From assembly GCF_003033925.1 (NCBI RefSeq), contig NZ_CP028365.1, positions 2,914,001-2,978,000 on the forward strand: a stretch of DNA of 64,000 bases. The letters are read 5' to 3'. Shown in pieces: positions 45,227-54,663 of the stretch (within the stretch, counting starts at the first letter, position 1; each line of letters opens with the position of its first letter). This stretch comes from Tannerella serpentiformis (GTDB lineage: Bacteria; Bacteroidota; Bacteroidia; Bacteroidales; Tannerellaceae). Under the pieces are notes generated by a model. The model ran no database searches. It saw only the letters and a program-made list of their open reading frames with translations, and was not told the DNA's origin. A program made the position numbers and the translations under genes.

Positions 45227-46891
45227 ATGGATTGGTTTATCAGTTTATTCAGCGAACACACTGCACTACAAGCGATGGTGGTGATCTCTTTTATCTCCGC
45301 CATCGGATTGGGACTGGGCAAAGTGCGCCTTATGGGCATCTCACTCGGCGTCACGTTTGTCTTTTTTGTGGGCATTCTGGCTGGCCACCTCGGCTTTACC
45401 GTCGATCCGGCCATGCGCACCTACGCCGAGAGTTTCGGCCTCGTCATTTTCGTTTACGCCCTCGGGCTACAGGTCGGCCCGGGCTTCTTCAGCTCGTTTC
45501 ATACGGGCGGATTGACGCTTAACATGCTTTCGATGGGCGTCGTTGTGCTCGGCACGCTTATGGCCGTCACCTTTTCGTACGCTACGGGCGTTTCCCTGCC
45601 TGACATGGTCGGCATACTCTGTGGCGCCACGACGAATACACCCGCGCTCGGTGCTGCACAGCAGACGCTCGTGCAACTCGGACTCGACGGATCGACGGCA
45701 GCCCTCGGTTGCGCCGTGACTTACCCACTGGGTGTCGTGGGCGTCATTATCGCCGTCATGCTCATGCGCAAGACACTCGTGAAGCCCGGCGACACAGGCG
45801 CTCAGGAGAAGGAGGACGCGAACAAGGTCTATATGGCCGCCTTTCAGGTGCACAACCCCGCCGTCTTCGGCAAAAGCGTGAAGGACATTGGGGCCATCAG
45901 TACCACACGCTTCGTCATCTCTCGTCTTTGGCGTGACGGGCATGTCAGCATCCCTACATCGGCCTCTACGCTCCGTGAGGGCGACCGTCTGCTGGTCATT
46001 ACGTCCGAAAAAGACGTACCCGCGTTGACCGTACTCTTCGGCGAACAGGAAAATAAGGACTGGAATAAGGACGACATCGACTGGAACGCCATCGATAGCG
46101 AGCTCGCGTCGGAGCGGATCGTTGTTACACGCCCCGAATTGAACGGCAAGCGCCTCGGATCCCTCCGCCTACGCAATCATTACGGCATCAATATCAGCCG
46201 CGTCTATCGTTCCGGGGTGCAACTACTGGCTACGCCCGAGCTGGTGCTCCAACTTGGCGACCGATTGACCGTTGTGGGTGAGTCGGCAGCCATTCGGAAC
46301 GTCGAAAAGGTACTTGGCAATGCGGTGAAAAGCCTCAATGAACCGAATCTGGTAGTCATATTTATAGGTATAGTGCTGGGGCTCGTGCTGGGATCATTAC
46401 CCATCGCCATTCCAGGCATTTCTACGCCCGTTAAGTTAGGTCTGGCCGGCGGACCGATCATCGTAGGCATTCTTTTGGGCACGTTTGGCCCACGGTTGCA
46501 CATGATTACGTACACCACGCGTAGTGCGAACCTCATGTTGCGCGCCTTGGGACTGTCGATGTACCTCGCATGTCTCGGACTCGACGCGGGAGCGCATTTT
46601 TTCGAGACCGTGTTTCGTCCCGAGGGCTTGTTGTGGATCGGATTGGGCTTCGTGTTGACACTTATCCCCACTTTGATCGTCGGTGCGATAGCTATGAAGT
46701 GGCTGAAGATCGATTTTGCCAGCGTATTCGGCATGCTGTGTGGCAGCATGGCCAATCCGATGGCGCTGAACTATGTCAACGATACCGTCTCGGGCGATAA
46801 CCCCGCCGTTGCCTATGCCACGGTCTACCCGCTAAGCATGTTTGCCCGTGTGATCCTGGTGCAGGTGTTGCTGATGGCCCTTTTGGGCTGA
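45227..46891 (+). CDS. AspT/YidE-type putative transporter, second copy
   Basis: A 554-residue paralogue of the protein at 5367: same helix bundle-TrkA-C-TrkA-C-helix bundle order, [17 protein letters not shown] near residue 90, LCGATTNTPALGAAQQ near 135 and LCGSMANPMALNY near 500. I start at MDWFISLFSEHT (45227), matching MEWFNDLL of the paralogue; the frame extends upstream through the promoter. Substrate not known. Two dyads lie upstream, absent at the other copy, so regulation is probably different. Confidence 0.85.
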   Translation: MDWFISLFSEHTALQAMVVISFISAIGLGLGKVRLMGISLGVTFVFFVGILAGHLGFTVDPAMRTYAESFGLVIFVYALGLQVGPGFFSSFHTGGLTLNMLSMGVVVLGTLMAVTFSYATGVSLPDMVGILCGATTNTPALGAAQQTLVQLGLDGSTAALGCAVTYPLGVVGVIIAVMLMRKTLVKPGDTGAQEKEDANKVYMAAFQVHNPAVFGKSVKDIGAISTTRFVISRLWRDGHVSIPTSASTLREGDRLLVITSEKDVPALTVLFGEQENKDWNKDDIDWNAIDSELASERIVVTRPELNGKRLGSLRLRNHYGINISRVYRSGVQLLATPELVLQLGDRLTVVGESAAIRNVEKVLGNAVKSLNEPNLVVIFIGIVLGLVLGSLPIAIPGISTPVKLGLAGGPIIVGILLGTFGPRLHMITYTTRSANLMLRALGLSMYLACLGLDAGAHFFETVFRPEGLLWIGLGFVLTLIPTLIVGAIAMKWLKIDFASVFGMLCGSMANPMALNYVNDTVSGDNPAVAYATVYPLSMFARVILVQVLLMALLG

Positions 46892-46926
46892 AAGACAGCG
46901 TCACTTTCCGGTTTCGGGGGATGAAT

Positions 46927-46934
46927 TACTTTTG
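46927..46934 (+). promoter_or_regulatory. -7 element (TACTTTTG) of the bamD operon
   Basis: TAnnTTTG match with a TTT triplet 19 bp upstream (46905-46907), 34 bp before the bamD start. Confidence 0.6.
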
Positions 46935-46968
46935 CCGCCGTTAAAAAACAGCGCCTAACTATAGCAGA

Positions 46969-47775
46969 ATGAAGAATATCGGATGGGTTATTGGGATCAT
47001 GCTCCTGTTTGCCTCGTGCGGCGAATACAACAAGATCCTCAAGAGCACGGACTACGAATTGAAGTACTCCTACGCTAAAAAATACTTCGACGAAAAGAAA
47101 TACGCCAAAGCAGCCACGCTGCTGGAGGAGCTTGTGCCCATTTTTAAGGGTACAACGCACGCCGAGGAGTCGCTTTACCTGCTGGCTCAAACTTATTATA
47201 GCCAGAAGGACTATGAAACGGCGGCAGAGTATTTCAAAACCTATTACACCACGTATCCCAAAGGCGAATACGCCGAGCAGGCCCGTTTTTACTCCGGTTA
47301 TGGGCTCTATTTGGACTCCCCGGACCCTCGACTTGACCAATCGCAAACCTACGAGGCCATTGCGCAACTCCAACTCTACATGGAATATTATCCGCAGAGT
47401 GAGCGTGCCAAACAAGCTCAAGAAATCCTCTTTCAATTGCAGGAAAAATTGGCCTACAAGGAGCTTCTTGCCGCCGAATTATACTACAACTTAGGCACCT
47501 ACATGGGAAATAATTACAGATCGTGCGTCATCACGGCCGATAATGCTCTCCGCGATTATCCCTACACTAAGTACCGTGAGGATTTTATCTTCCTGAAGAT
47601 CAAATCGAAGTTCGAGTTAGCCTCGGTCAGCGTAGAAGATCGTTTGCAGGGCCGCTATCGTGACGTAGTAGACGAATATTACAATTATAAGAACGAGTTC
47701 CCCGACGGGAAGTACAGCCGACAAGTACAGAAGTACTTCAACGAGGCCAACTCACACATCACAACGAAATATTGA
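46969..47775 (+). CDS. bamD: outer-membrane assembly lipoprotein BamD
   Basis: A 268-residue lipoprotein (lipobox LFASC, cysteine near residue 17) built of TPR repeats: YAKKYFDEKKYAKAATLLEE, SLYLLAQTYYSQKDYETAAE, QLQLYMEYYPQSERAKQAQE. BamD is the essential partner of BamA in inserting barrel proteins, including all TonB receptors here. First gene of an apparent bamD-rpoZ-DUF4293-mtgA run with gaps of 18-35 bp. Length normal. Confidence 0.92.
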   Translation: MKNIGWVIGIMLLFASCGEYNKILKSTDYELKYSYAKKYFDEKKYAKAATLLEELVPIFKGTTHAEESLYLLAQTYYSQKDYETAAEYFKTYYTTYPKGEYAEQARFYSGYGLYLDSPDPRLDQSQTYEAIAQLQLYMEYYPQSERAKQAQEILFQLQEKLAYKELLAAELYYNLGTYMGNNYRSCVITADNALRDYPYTKYREDFIFLKIKSKFELASVSVEDRLQGRYRDVVDEYYNYKNEFPDGKYSRQVQKYFNEANSHITTKY

Positions 47776-47808
47776 CACATCAATTCTTTAACAAGAGCAT
47801 AACGAGAA

Positions 47809-48141
47809 ATGGATTACCGCAAGACAACGGCGCCGACGAATACCGTCACGCGAGACATGATTAAACTCTGTCACGACAATCAAGACAACGTGTACGAAAC
47901 CGTCATGGTGATTGCCAAACGCGCCAATCAGATCAGTAACGAAATGAAGCAGGATCTGGAGAAGAAACTCGAGGAGTTTACGAATCTCAGCGACAACCTG
48001 GAGGAGGTTTTTGAAAACCACGAGCAGATCGAAATCTCCCGATCCTACGAAAAAATGCCCAAACCGACCCTCATCGCTACTCAGGAGTATCTCGAGGACA
48101 AGATTTACTACAAAAATCCCTCGCGCGAGAAGAGTTTCTAA
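47809..48141 (+). CDS. rpoZ: RNA polymerase omega-like subunit
   Basis: A 110-residue protein matching the Bacteroidetes form of omega: VTRDMIKLCHDNQDNVYETV then IAKRANQIS, with IATQEYLEDKIYYKNPS at the end. Omega helps assemble beta-prime. The order bamD-rpoZ-DUF4293 is conserved in Bacteroidales as far as I recall, which supports the call. Confidence 0.85.
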   Translation: MDYRKTTAPTNTVTRDMIKLCHDNQDNVYETVMVIAKRANQISNEMKQDLEKKLEEFTNLSDNLEEVFENHEQIEISRSYEKMPKPTLIATQEYLEDKIYYKNPSREKSF

Positions 48142-48159
48142 TCGTTCTGATATTCAGAT

Positions 48160-48624
48160 ATGATTCAACGTATTCAGACCGTCTATTTGCTGATCGTAGC
48201 CGCACTTAACCTCCTTGTGGTGTTCATGCCGCTGGCTACGGTGCAGTTTGACGGCATTTTTTATTCGTTCGACGCCTCGGGAATGAGCACAATGGCTTCT
48301 CCCGAGGCGCTCGTCTATCCCACGTGGGCCTTGATGGCTCTTTCGGCACTCATTTCGCTGTTGGCACTTGTCACCATCTTCCTTTTTCGCCGACGCATGC
48401 TGCAGATTAGGCTTTGCACCTTCAATACGCTGCTCATCGTAGGCTTTTATGGCCTCTTCGCCTTCTATCTCTGGCGACTTGCAGGCTCGATGGATGCCTT
48501 CACCTTCAATTTTCGGATCGCCCTAGCCTTCCCACTTATTTCGCTCATCCTAAATTGGTTGGCTATCCGAGCTATCGGTGCTGACGAGATGCTCGTTCGC
48601 TCGCTCGACAGGCTTCGGAAATGA
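48160..48624 (+). CDS. DUF4293 four-helix membrane protein
   Basis: A 154-residue inner-membrane protein with four hydrophobic helices (about 7-27, 55-77, 85-108, 117-137) and the DUF4293 start MIQRIQTVYLL. No catalytic motif visible; function unknown. 18 bp after rpoZ, 34 bp before mtgA. Confidence 0.85.
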   Translation: MIQRIQTVYLLIVAALNLLVVFMPLATVQFDGIFYSFDASGMSTMASPEALVYPTWALMALSALISLLALVTIFLFRRRMLQIRLCTFNTLLIVGFYGLFAFYLWRLAGSMDAFTFNFRIALAFPLISLILNWLAIRAIGADEMLVRSLDRLRK

Positions 48625-48658
48625 TTCGAAGAGCCCCTCGATCTCATTTTTTCATCTG

Positions 48659-49504
48659 ATGAAACTACGTTTCAAACGCATACTACGCTGGTGCCGCAAC
48701 GCGGTGCTGGCGTTGTTTGTTTTTAGCCTCTTTATGGTGCTCGTATATAAGTGGTTGCCCGTTCCGTTCACGCCGCTGATGTTCATCCGTGCCCTCGACC
48801 CCGAAACGCCGCAAATGAAACACCATTGGGTATCCATTGATAAGATTTCGCATGCCATGCCACTAGCTGTGGTGGCTTCGGAAGACAATCGTTTTATGAC
48901 GCATCATGGTTTCGACCATGAGCAGATCCGTCAAGCGATGGAAGAAGCCAAGCGAGGCGGACGGAAGCGCGGAGCCAGCACCATATCGCAGCAGACGGCT
49001 AAAAACGTCTTCCTCTGGCCCGGTCGATCGTGGATCCGCAAAGGCTTGGAGGCCTATTTTACCGTCCTCATCGAGTTCGTGTGGGGCAAGGAGCGCATTA
49101 TGGAAGTCTATCTCAACTCCATCGAGATGGGACGTGGCATTTTCGGCGTCGAGGCCGCTTCCAGAACCTACTTTTCTAAGTCAGCCGCCTCGTTGACCCG
49201 CCCAGAAGCCGCGCTCATCGCCGCTGCGTTGCCCAATCCACGTAAACGCAATCCCGGAGCCCCTTCGGCCTATATGCGTAAACGTCAGGGCGCTATCCTC
49301 TCGCTCATGGGCAAAGTAGGCGCAGTTCCCATCGGTTCGGGTAGCCCTGCGGCAGTCGATGCGGCACCAGCCGAAAAGCCCCAACCCGCCGCGCCGTCGT
49401 CCCGTCCCAAACCCACCCCTCAGACAGTCGAACCAGCGCCCAAAGACGAACTTCCCGAAAACGTTACAGTCGACGACGAGGAAGAAGACGATGACGAGGA
49501 ATAA
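48659..49504 (+). CDS. mtgA: monofunctional peptidoglycan glycosyltransferase
   Basis: A 281-residue GT51 enzyme. I start it at MKLRFKRILRW (48659), giving a normal N-terminal membrane anchor (about 13-33). Catalytic glutamate in ASEDNRFMTHHGFD, then GASTISQQTAKNVFLW and VYLNSIEMGRGIFGVEAA motifs. It polymerises lipid II into glycan strands on the periplasmic face. Residues 230-281 are an extra proline-rich tail ending in a run of Asp/Glu (VDDEEEDDDEE), beyond the usual family length. Confidence 0.92.
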   Translation: MKLRFKRILRWCRNAVLALFVFSLFMVLVYKWLPVPFTPLMFIRALDPETPQMKHHWVSIDKISHAMPLAVVASEDNRFMTHHGFDHEQIRQAMEEAKRGGRKRGASTISQQTAKNVFLWPGRSWIRKGLEAYFTVLIEFVWGKERIMEVYLNSIEMGRGIFGVEAASRTYFSKSAASLTRPEAALIAAALPNPRKRNPGAPSAYMRKRQGAILSLMGKVGAVPIGSGSPAAVDAAPAEKPQPAAPSSRPKPTPQTVEPAPKDELPENVTVDDEEEDDDEE

Positions 49505-49769
49505 CGTAAAGACGAAAAATAAAAAGCAGATCAAGTACACATCACGTACCAAGCCAAATTGGCCGGCGTCCCTGAGGCCTTGATTTTCTTTTGATTCTTT
49601 TCTTCTATCAAGAGAAGGCGGCTGCGGCCGCCGGCGAAGTTTGCCAGATACATAACGGAGAATCTCATGTACCCGGCCAGCTTCCCCGGCCTCGGCAGAG
49701 GCCTTGATTTTCTTTTGATTCTTTTCTTCTATCAAGAGAAGAAAAGAAGACCATTTAACCCCCACACTT
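49505..49769. repeat. intergenic 44-bp direct repeat and CATGTACCCGGC hairpin
   Basis: A 44-bp segment (GAGGCCTTGATTTTCTTTTG onward to ATCAAGAGAAG) occurs at about 49574 and again at about 49698, 124 bp apart. Between them CCAGATACAT and ATGTACCCGG form a loose hairpin of the dispersed family. The second copy abuts lipB. I see no gene. Confidence 0.7.
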
Positions 49770-50435
49770 ATGTTCATTTATCAAGATCTCAAACGCATAG
49801 ACTACGCCGAAGCACTGGCGATACAAACCGCCGCCTTCGACGAACTCCTCGCCCTCAAAGAACGCGGAGAGACCGGCACAAGTCGACTCTTTTTTTGCGA
49901 ACACAACCCCGTTCTCACCCTTGGCAAACACGGTCTGGATGCCAATTTACTTGTCTCGGAAGACGTGCTCCGTCGTCGCGGCGTAGCCTTCTACCACACC
50001 AATCGCGGAGGAGACATCACGTATCACGGCCCCGGCCAAATCACCGGTTATCCCGTCTTCGACCTTGAGCCGCTGCACCTCGGATTACGCGCCTATATCG
50101 AAGCTCTCGAAGAGACCGTCATCCGTTTCCTCGCACGCTTCGATCTCCATGCCGAACGTATGGCAGGCGCTACGGGAGTCTGGTTAGACGTCGGGAAAAC
50201 ACGTGCCCGGAAGATATGCGCCATTGGCGTCCGTAGTCGAAGGTTCGTCACCATGCACGGGTTCGCACTGAATATATCGACAGATCTCAGCTACTTCTCA
50301 CTCATCCACCCCTGCGGATTTATCGATAAGGGAGTCACCTCGTTAGCCAAAGAGCTCTCTCCGTCCGAATCACCCGATATGGAGACCTCCAAGCAGCTTC
50401 TCCTCGAGGATTTTCGATCCATCTTTGGCAGTTAA
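49770..50435 (+). CDS. lipB: octanoyl-[acyl-carrier-protein]:protein octanoyltransferase
   Basis: A 221-residue cytoplasmic enzyme transferring octanoyl from ACP to lipoyl domains. Motifs: NPVLTLGKHG, RGGDITYHGPGQITGYPVFD, the catalytic lysine in RKICAIGV and catalytic cysteine in HPCGF. Complete and of normal length. A strong terminator follows. Confidence 0.95.
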   Translation: MFIYQDLKRIDYAEALAIQTAAFDELLALKERGETGTSRLFFCEHNPVLTLGKHGLDANLLVSEDVLRRRGVAFYHTNRGGDITYHGPGQITGYPVFDLEPLHLGLRAYIEALEETVIRFLARFDLHAERMAGATGVWLDVGKTRARKICAIGVRSRRFVTMHGFALNISTDLSYFSLIHPCGFIDKGVTSLAKELSPSESPDMETSKQLLLEDFRSIFGS

Positions 50436-50470
50436 CGAAGCGCTAAAAGTAACCTCAAGAAAATAGAGAA

Positions 50471-50515
50471 GTGCCAGATACATGATTTGCATGTGTCTGG
50501 CACTTTCGTTTTCTG
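50471..50515 (+). terminator. terminator of lipB
   Basis: Fourteen-base arms GTGCCAGATACATG (50471-50484) and CATGTGTCTGGCAC (50490-50503), one mismatch, then TTTCGTTTTC. Confidence 0.88.
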
Positions 50516-50583
50516 CTACTTTGTCCCCCGTTCTCTATGTAAGTACAAATTCAATACTATCATTTTTAGTTTGATGTGCTCCA

Positions 50584-50912
50584 ATTACATCGTACACCCT
50601 ATCATATACCGTAATCTGAAATCAAATACATAAATTGATCTCAAATTACGATGTATTCTTTATATTATCGCATATTCATATCCAAGATTACGTCGTTATT
50701 GAAATTCTGAGTGTGTGATTATGTCACGATTACGGTGTAATCTTATGGCTTTCGATATGGTTATGCTTTAATTACGTCGTAATTTTTGAGTTATGAATAT
50801 GATAGATAGATAATAACGTCGTAATCTTCATATCACGAATATGATGGATATAAGATCTCACTGGAATTTTGATCTGATTAATGGTGGGAACTCAAGATTA
50901 CGGCGTAATCTA
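50584..50912. repeat. array J: AT-rich 42-bp array of GATTACGNCGTAATC dyads
   Basis: The ACG of ATTACGNYGTAAT falls at 50648, 50690, 50732, 50774, 50816 and 50900, that is steps of 42, 42, 42, 42 and 84; the unit expected at 50858 is decayed but its length is kept. A looser copy starts at 50584. ATATTCATAT-like dyads alternate with them. About 130 bp upstream of DUF6261-like gene 4. Confidence 0.85.
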
Positions 50913-51040
50913 AAGATTCTATGTGCGATAATTTCCGATCAACTACAAATGATTATCTTCGCGCCTGAATAAGCATAGAAAATGAATTTCATGTGCTATT
51001 ACCCGAATGCCTACCCTTCATCAAGTCGGAGAATAACAGT

Positions 51041-51817
51041 ATGATAGAAACCATTCATATCGAAAAAATCAGTCAGCATAGACTAAGCCTTGCGCTGCAT
51101 GCCTTTTTTCATGGCGATGTTTGTAGTCGCATGATGAACGAAGACCCGGATAAAATCGGTGTACCCAAATTGCAATCAGAGGAATATAAAAAATGGGTCG
51201 ACGAAGAACTTGACATGATTTCCGAGGCGCGCGAGAGTTACAACACGAGAGAAATAAAGAAAAAAAACTTCGAATGCGATCGCTTATTGTCGTTCATACT
51301 CAGCATGGTACGCACAATGCGCCTATCTCCGAAGCCGGAGGAGGTCGAGTCGGCCGAAAAACTGTACATTATTATGCGTGTGGGTAAGCGCATCCAAGCG
51401 GAAGGTGTCACACGTAAGCCCGCACGTATCGAATCCTTGCTTATCGATCTAAAAAAGCCTGAGTGCACCGAGCATATCTCCCGACTCAGACTCGAGGAGG
51501 GGATCGGACTACTCGAAAAGTCCTATAAGGAATTGCGTACGCTGGTAGCAGAACGCACCAATGAGCGAGCCGAAAAAAAACGGCCTTCAGCTACTCAAAT
51601 TCGTCCCAAAACGGACAAAGCTTATTACGAAATACTCCGACTTTTAGAGGTGGCTTATATTCAGGGACAGGCGCCAGTAGACCGGGAATCGATTGAAAAT
51701 CTGGTGAGATACCTCAATGAACACACGAACAACGTGCGCATGGTACATCGGCAGAGTCAGGCACAACGGAAGTCCCGCAGCAATCAAAAAGAGGAGTCGG
51801 AGGAGATATCGGATTGA
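51041..51817 (+). CDS. DUF6261-like protein 4, without tail
   Basis: A 258-residue helical protein. I start at MIETIHIEKISQHRL (51041); the open frame extends 16 codons upstream without good initiation context. Its layout matches protein 2: paired helices, RKPARIESLLIDLKKPECTE, a segment ending MVHRQSQAQRKSRSNQKEE (compare NQSEAQRKRRDKK). It lacks the proline/lysine tail and PDIxLPEE end. A weak -7 (TATCTTCG) lies at 50954. Base composition is lower in GC than its neighbours. Assignment to the family is by pattern only and needs a profile search. Confidence 0.55.
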   Translation: MIETIHIEKISQHRLSLALHAFFHGDVCSRMMNEDPDKIGVPKLQSEEYKKWVDEELDMISEARESYNTREIKKKNFECDRLLSFILSMVRTMRLSPKPEEVESAEKLYIIMRVGKRIQAEGVTRKPARIESLLIDLKKPECTEHISRLRLEEGIGLLEKSYKELRTLVAERTNERAEKKRPSATQIRPKTDKAYYEILRLLEVAYIQGQAPVDRESIENLVRYLNEHTNNVRMVHRQSQAQRKSRSNQKEESEEISD

Positions 51818-51831
51818 ATGTTCAGAAAGTT

Positions 51832-53166
51832 TCACCGCATCTCGCGGAAAGCGCTATGGAGAATGGGCAACGTAAGGGAGAAGGCAAGCACATCACTGAC
51901 AGTTTGACACATCTCTACACCCATCAAACCGAACGTATTCGGCAAAATCATCATCAGCGGAATGAAGAAAAGTCCGCTACGTGCCGCCGCTAAAATATTG
52001 GCCCGTATCGTCTTGCGGATGGTCTGCGTGAACATATTGCCAAGGATAATCAGCCCCGTCAGAGGTAGCGAAGCCAACTGCCATTTCAGTGCCACAGTGC
52101 CGACAGCTACGACCGCCGGATCACGACGGAAAAGAACGATAATGTGATCCGAAAAAATCCACCCGATGACACTACAGACGAGTAGGAATAACGTGCTGAC
52201 ACGCACCGCATACCAGAAGCCATCCTTGACTCGCTCGTAGAGGCGGGCGCCATAGCAGAAGCCACAAAAAGGCTGGAATCCCTGTCCAAAACCGATGACG
52301 GCAGCCAGTAGGATCATCGTAAAACGATTCACGACAGACATGCCGGCAATAGCCGCATCGCCATACGCACCGGCGCCATAGTTAAGCATAACCGTGGCCA
52401 GGCTGCTGAGTCCCTGACGGGAGAGCGAAGGGGTTCCGCCGGCCATAATTTCTTGAATATAGACCTTGGAGGGGGAAAAATTCTGTAGGCGAATGCGAAT
52501 ACTACCACCGCGATGGGTCATGCGCAGGAGAATAACGAAGCTGACAGCTTGTCCGATTACCGTGGCCACCGCGGCGCCGGCAATTCCCATGTTGAAGACA
52601 AAAATGAACAGCGGATCGAGCGCCACATTGAGGATGGCACCCGTCGCGATGCCTCGCATGGCATAAATGGCGTTGCCCTGGAAGCGCATTTGGTTGTTTA
52701 GCGTAAAGGCCCCGGTGACGAGGGGTGTCCCGAGCAGTGTAATTCCGAGATAAGTACGGGTATAGGGCAATATGGTAGGCGTGCTGCCGAGCCAGCGTGA
52801 GAGTGGGGTGAGGAAGAGTTCGCCGACGATGAGAATAAGTAGCCCGCCGGCCAAGGCATATACGAAGCCTGTGGTAGCCATGACCTCGGCATTGCGGCGA
52901 CGTTTGGCGCCGAGCTCGCGGGAGATGTAGTTGCCAGATCCGTTACCGAAAAAGAAGCTGATGGCCTGCACGAGGAACATGACAGAGAAGACGATACCGA
53001 TGGCGGCCGTGGACTGCGTGTCGATACGGCCCACGAAAAAGGTGTCGGCCATGTTGTAAAGCGAAATCACGAGCATGCTAATGATCGTGGGCACGGCCAT
53101 CGTCCCGATCACGCGATGAACGGGGCCTTCGGTCAAGAAGGCGTAATTGTCTCTGCGTTGTTCCAT
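51832..53166 (-). CDS. MATE-family efflux transporter
   Basis: A 444-residue inner-membrane protein with about 12 helices. VPTIISMLVISLYNMADTFF and GNGSGNYISRELGAKRRRNAE in the N-terminal half, IGFGQGFQPFCGFCYGARLYERV in the C-terminal half are the MATE repeats. It exports cationic compounds with Na+ or H+; substrate unknown. Convergent with the DUF6261-like gene (14 bp apart). Confidence 0.93.
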   Translation of the reverse strand: MEQRRDNYAFLTEGPVHRVIGTMAVPTIISMLVISLYNMADTFFVGRIDTQSTAAIGIVFSVMFLVQAISFFFGNGSGNYISRELGAKRRRNAEVMATTGFVYALAGGLLILIVGELFLTPLSRWLGSTPTILPYTRTYLGITLLGTPLVTGAFTLNNQMRFQGNAIYAMRGIATGAILNVALDPLFIFVFNMGIAGAAVATVIGQAVSFVILLRMTHRGGSIRIRLQNFSPSKVYIQEIMAGGTPSLSRQGLSSLATVMLNYGAGAYGDAAIAGMSVVNRFTMILLAAVIGFGQGFQPFCGFCYGARLYERVKDGFWYAVRVSTLFLLVCSVIGWIFSDHIIVLFRRDPAVVAVGTVALKWQLASLPLTGLIILGNMFTQTIRKTIRANILAAARSGLFFIPLMMILPNTFGLMGVEMCQTVSDVLAFSLTLPILHSAFREMR

Positions 53167-53182
53167 TTGATTTGACGGGTAT

Positions 53183-53219
53183 AGATAAAAGGTAGGGACG
53201 AAAGATTTTCGCCCCTACC
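53183..53219 (-). terminator. terminator of the GH5 gene
   Basis: Arms GGTAGGGACGAA and TTCGCCCCTACC (53191-53219) with a short loop; on the minus strand TTTTATC follows. The GTAGGGGCG arm is shared with the hairpin at 58317. Confidence 0.75.
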
Positions 53220-53235
53220 TCATGGATTGATGCCT

Positions 53236-54387
53236 CTATTTCTGCGCGTTTTTGCGCAGTGCAGCGCGGATCACTTTGGCGCGCTCCGTTTCGGTCTTAG
53301 CCGGCGATGCGGCAGGATCGCCTTTGTAACGGAAGGTGTGCCTTCCCTCGGGGTGCTCTAAGCTCCAGCCGTCCCATTCGCGGAAGGCGTGGTAGCACCA
53401 CGTCCATTTGCGCTCTTCGAAGAGCGATACGACGTCCGTCAGCCAGCGTGCAGACGACGGAAAAGGGGCCCAACGCACGACACTAAACTCGCCGACGAAA
53501 ATGGGCACGTTGTACCGACGCTGGAAGTCGTCTACAACTTCAAGCTCGCGCTCCAGCGCGGCGCGATCCCATTGCTTGCCTTTTATCTTGCCGGGATACT
53601 CCACGCCAAGTGATGCGATGGCTTCGGCTTTTGTCGCCATGTTCACACCTTGATGAGTAAATTTTCCGGGGAGGTAGAAATGCAGACTATACATCACGCG
53701 TTTGTCGGCGAGAGGCTGCAGGTTGCGGTAGTTGTCCGGGCCGTTCCAGGGGCCGGGCTCGTAGATGATCCAGACGTCGCGATCGATGGCGCGAATGGCC
53801 TTGACAATCTCGGGGGCCATGGCCCGCCACTTGTGGGGGACGTGGTCGGTGCCTTGAACCCATTCGGCGGGCTCGTTATAGATGTCGTAGCCGTAGATGA
53901 GGTCGTTGTAGGCGGGGTCTTTGAACTTGTTGGCCACTGCGGTCCAGAAGCGGAGGAAGCCGTCGCGAGTCTGCGGGTTGTCCCAGAAGGCGGGGAATCC
54001 GGGATCGGTGTAGCCGTTGACGGGCGGCTCGTGTAAGTCGAGCACAACCTTTAGGCCGCGGGCTTTGGCCCACTTGAGGCGTTCGTCGATACGGATCAAG
54101 TAGACCGGGAGGGCCTCCCAGATGTTGCGATTGTTCTTCGTGGCATATGCCACCGGGCAAATTTGAAGTCGGATGATGTTCGCGCCCCATGCGGCCACGT
54201 CGTCCAATGTACGTTCGCTCACATCCTCCACGCGGGCTACCATAAAACCGCGTAAGCGGGCTGGTCGCACGGGTTGTTCTGTGCCGGGATTTGGTTTGGG
54301 CTCGGGTTCGGGCGTGTCCTTCTTCCCGCAAGCTGAAAGTGCGCAAATGGCCAGCGCCGTCAGTAGGAATTGTTTTGTAGTTCTCAT
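53236..54387 (-). CDS. GH5-family glycoside hydrolase lipoprotein
   Basis: A 383-residue lipoprotein. I start at MRTTKQFLLTAL (54387) because this yields a lipobox (LSAC) near residue 18; the frame continues upstream without a signal. A PEPEPKPNPGTEQP linker precedes the TIM barrel. Acid/base glutamate in YDIYNEPAEW (about 195) and nucleophile in FVGEFSVVRW (about 310). The family hydrolyses beta-1,4 or beta-1,3 glucans and mannans; specificity not shown. Confidence 0.88.
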   Translation of the reverse strand: MRTTKQFLLTALAICALSACGKKDTPEPEPKPNPGTEQPVRPARLRGFMVARVEDVSERTLDDVAAWGANIIRLQICPVAYATKNNRNIWEALPVYLIRIDERLKWAKARGLKVVLDLHEPPVNGYTDPGFPAFWDNPQTRDGFLRFWTAVANKFKDPAYNDLIYGYDIYNEPAEWVQGTDHVPHKWRAMAPEIVKAIRAIDRDVWIIYEPGPWNGPDNYRNLQPLADKRVMYSLHFYLPGKFTHQGVNMATKAEAIASLGVEYPGKIKGKQWDRAALERELEVVDDFQRRYNVPIFVGEFSVVRWAPFPSSARWLTDVVSLFEERKWTWCYHAFREWDGWSLEHPEGRHTFRYKGDPAASPAKTETERAKVIRAALRKNAQK

Positions 54388-54663
54388 TTCAATAAGGGTT
54401 AGGAATGAATGATTTCGTCGAAAGTGCTTTAGTGAACCTTCGACGGAATGAAAACGCACAATGCGACGAAATTGTTCGGGTGTTCGGGATTGTTTGAAGT
54501 TTATTCCGGAGGGGATCCTCGTCCGTTTCATCTCCTCCCATCGCACGCAACGTCTATCGTCTGACAAAAAGAGCGGTCAAAAACATCCTCAGGATGCGCT
54601 CCGCAGTAAGCCTCTAAACAATTTTCAGAATAGGCCGTCACCCTGCCGATTGGGCGATTCCCG

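Noticed and set aside
49574-49742. Insertion-sequence remnant bounded by the 44-bp direct repeats
   Set aside because: No transposase fragment or terminal inverted repeats between the copies, and only about 80 bp of sequence separates them.
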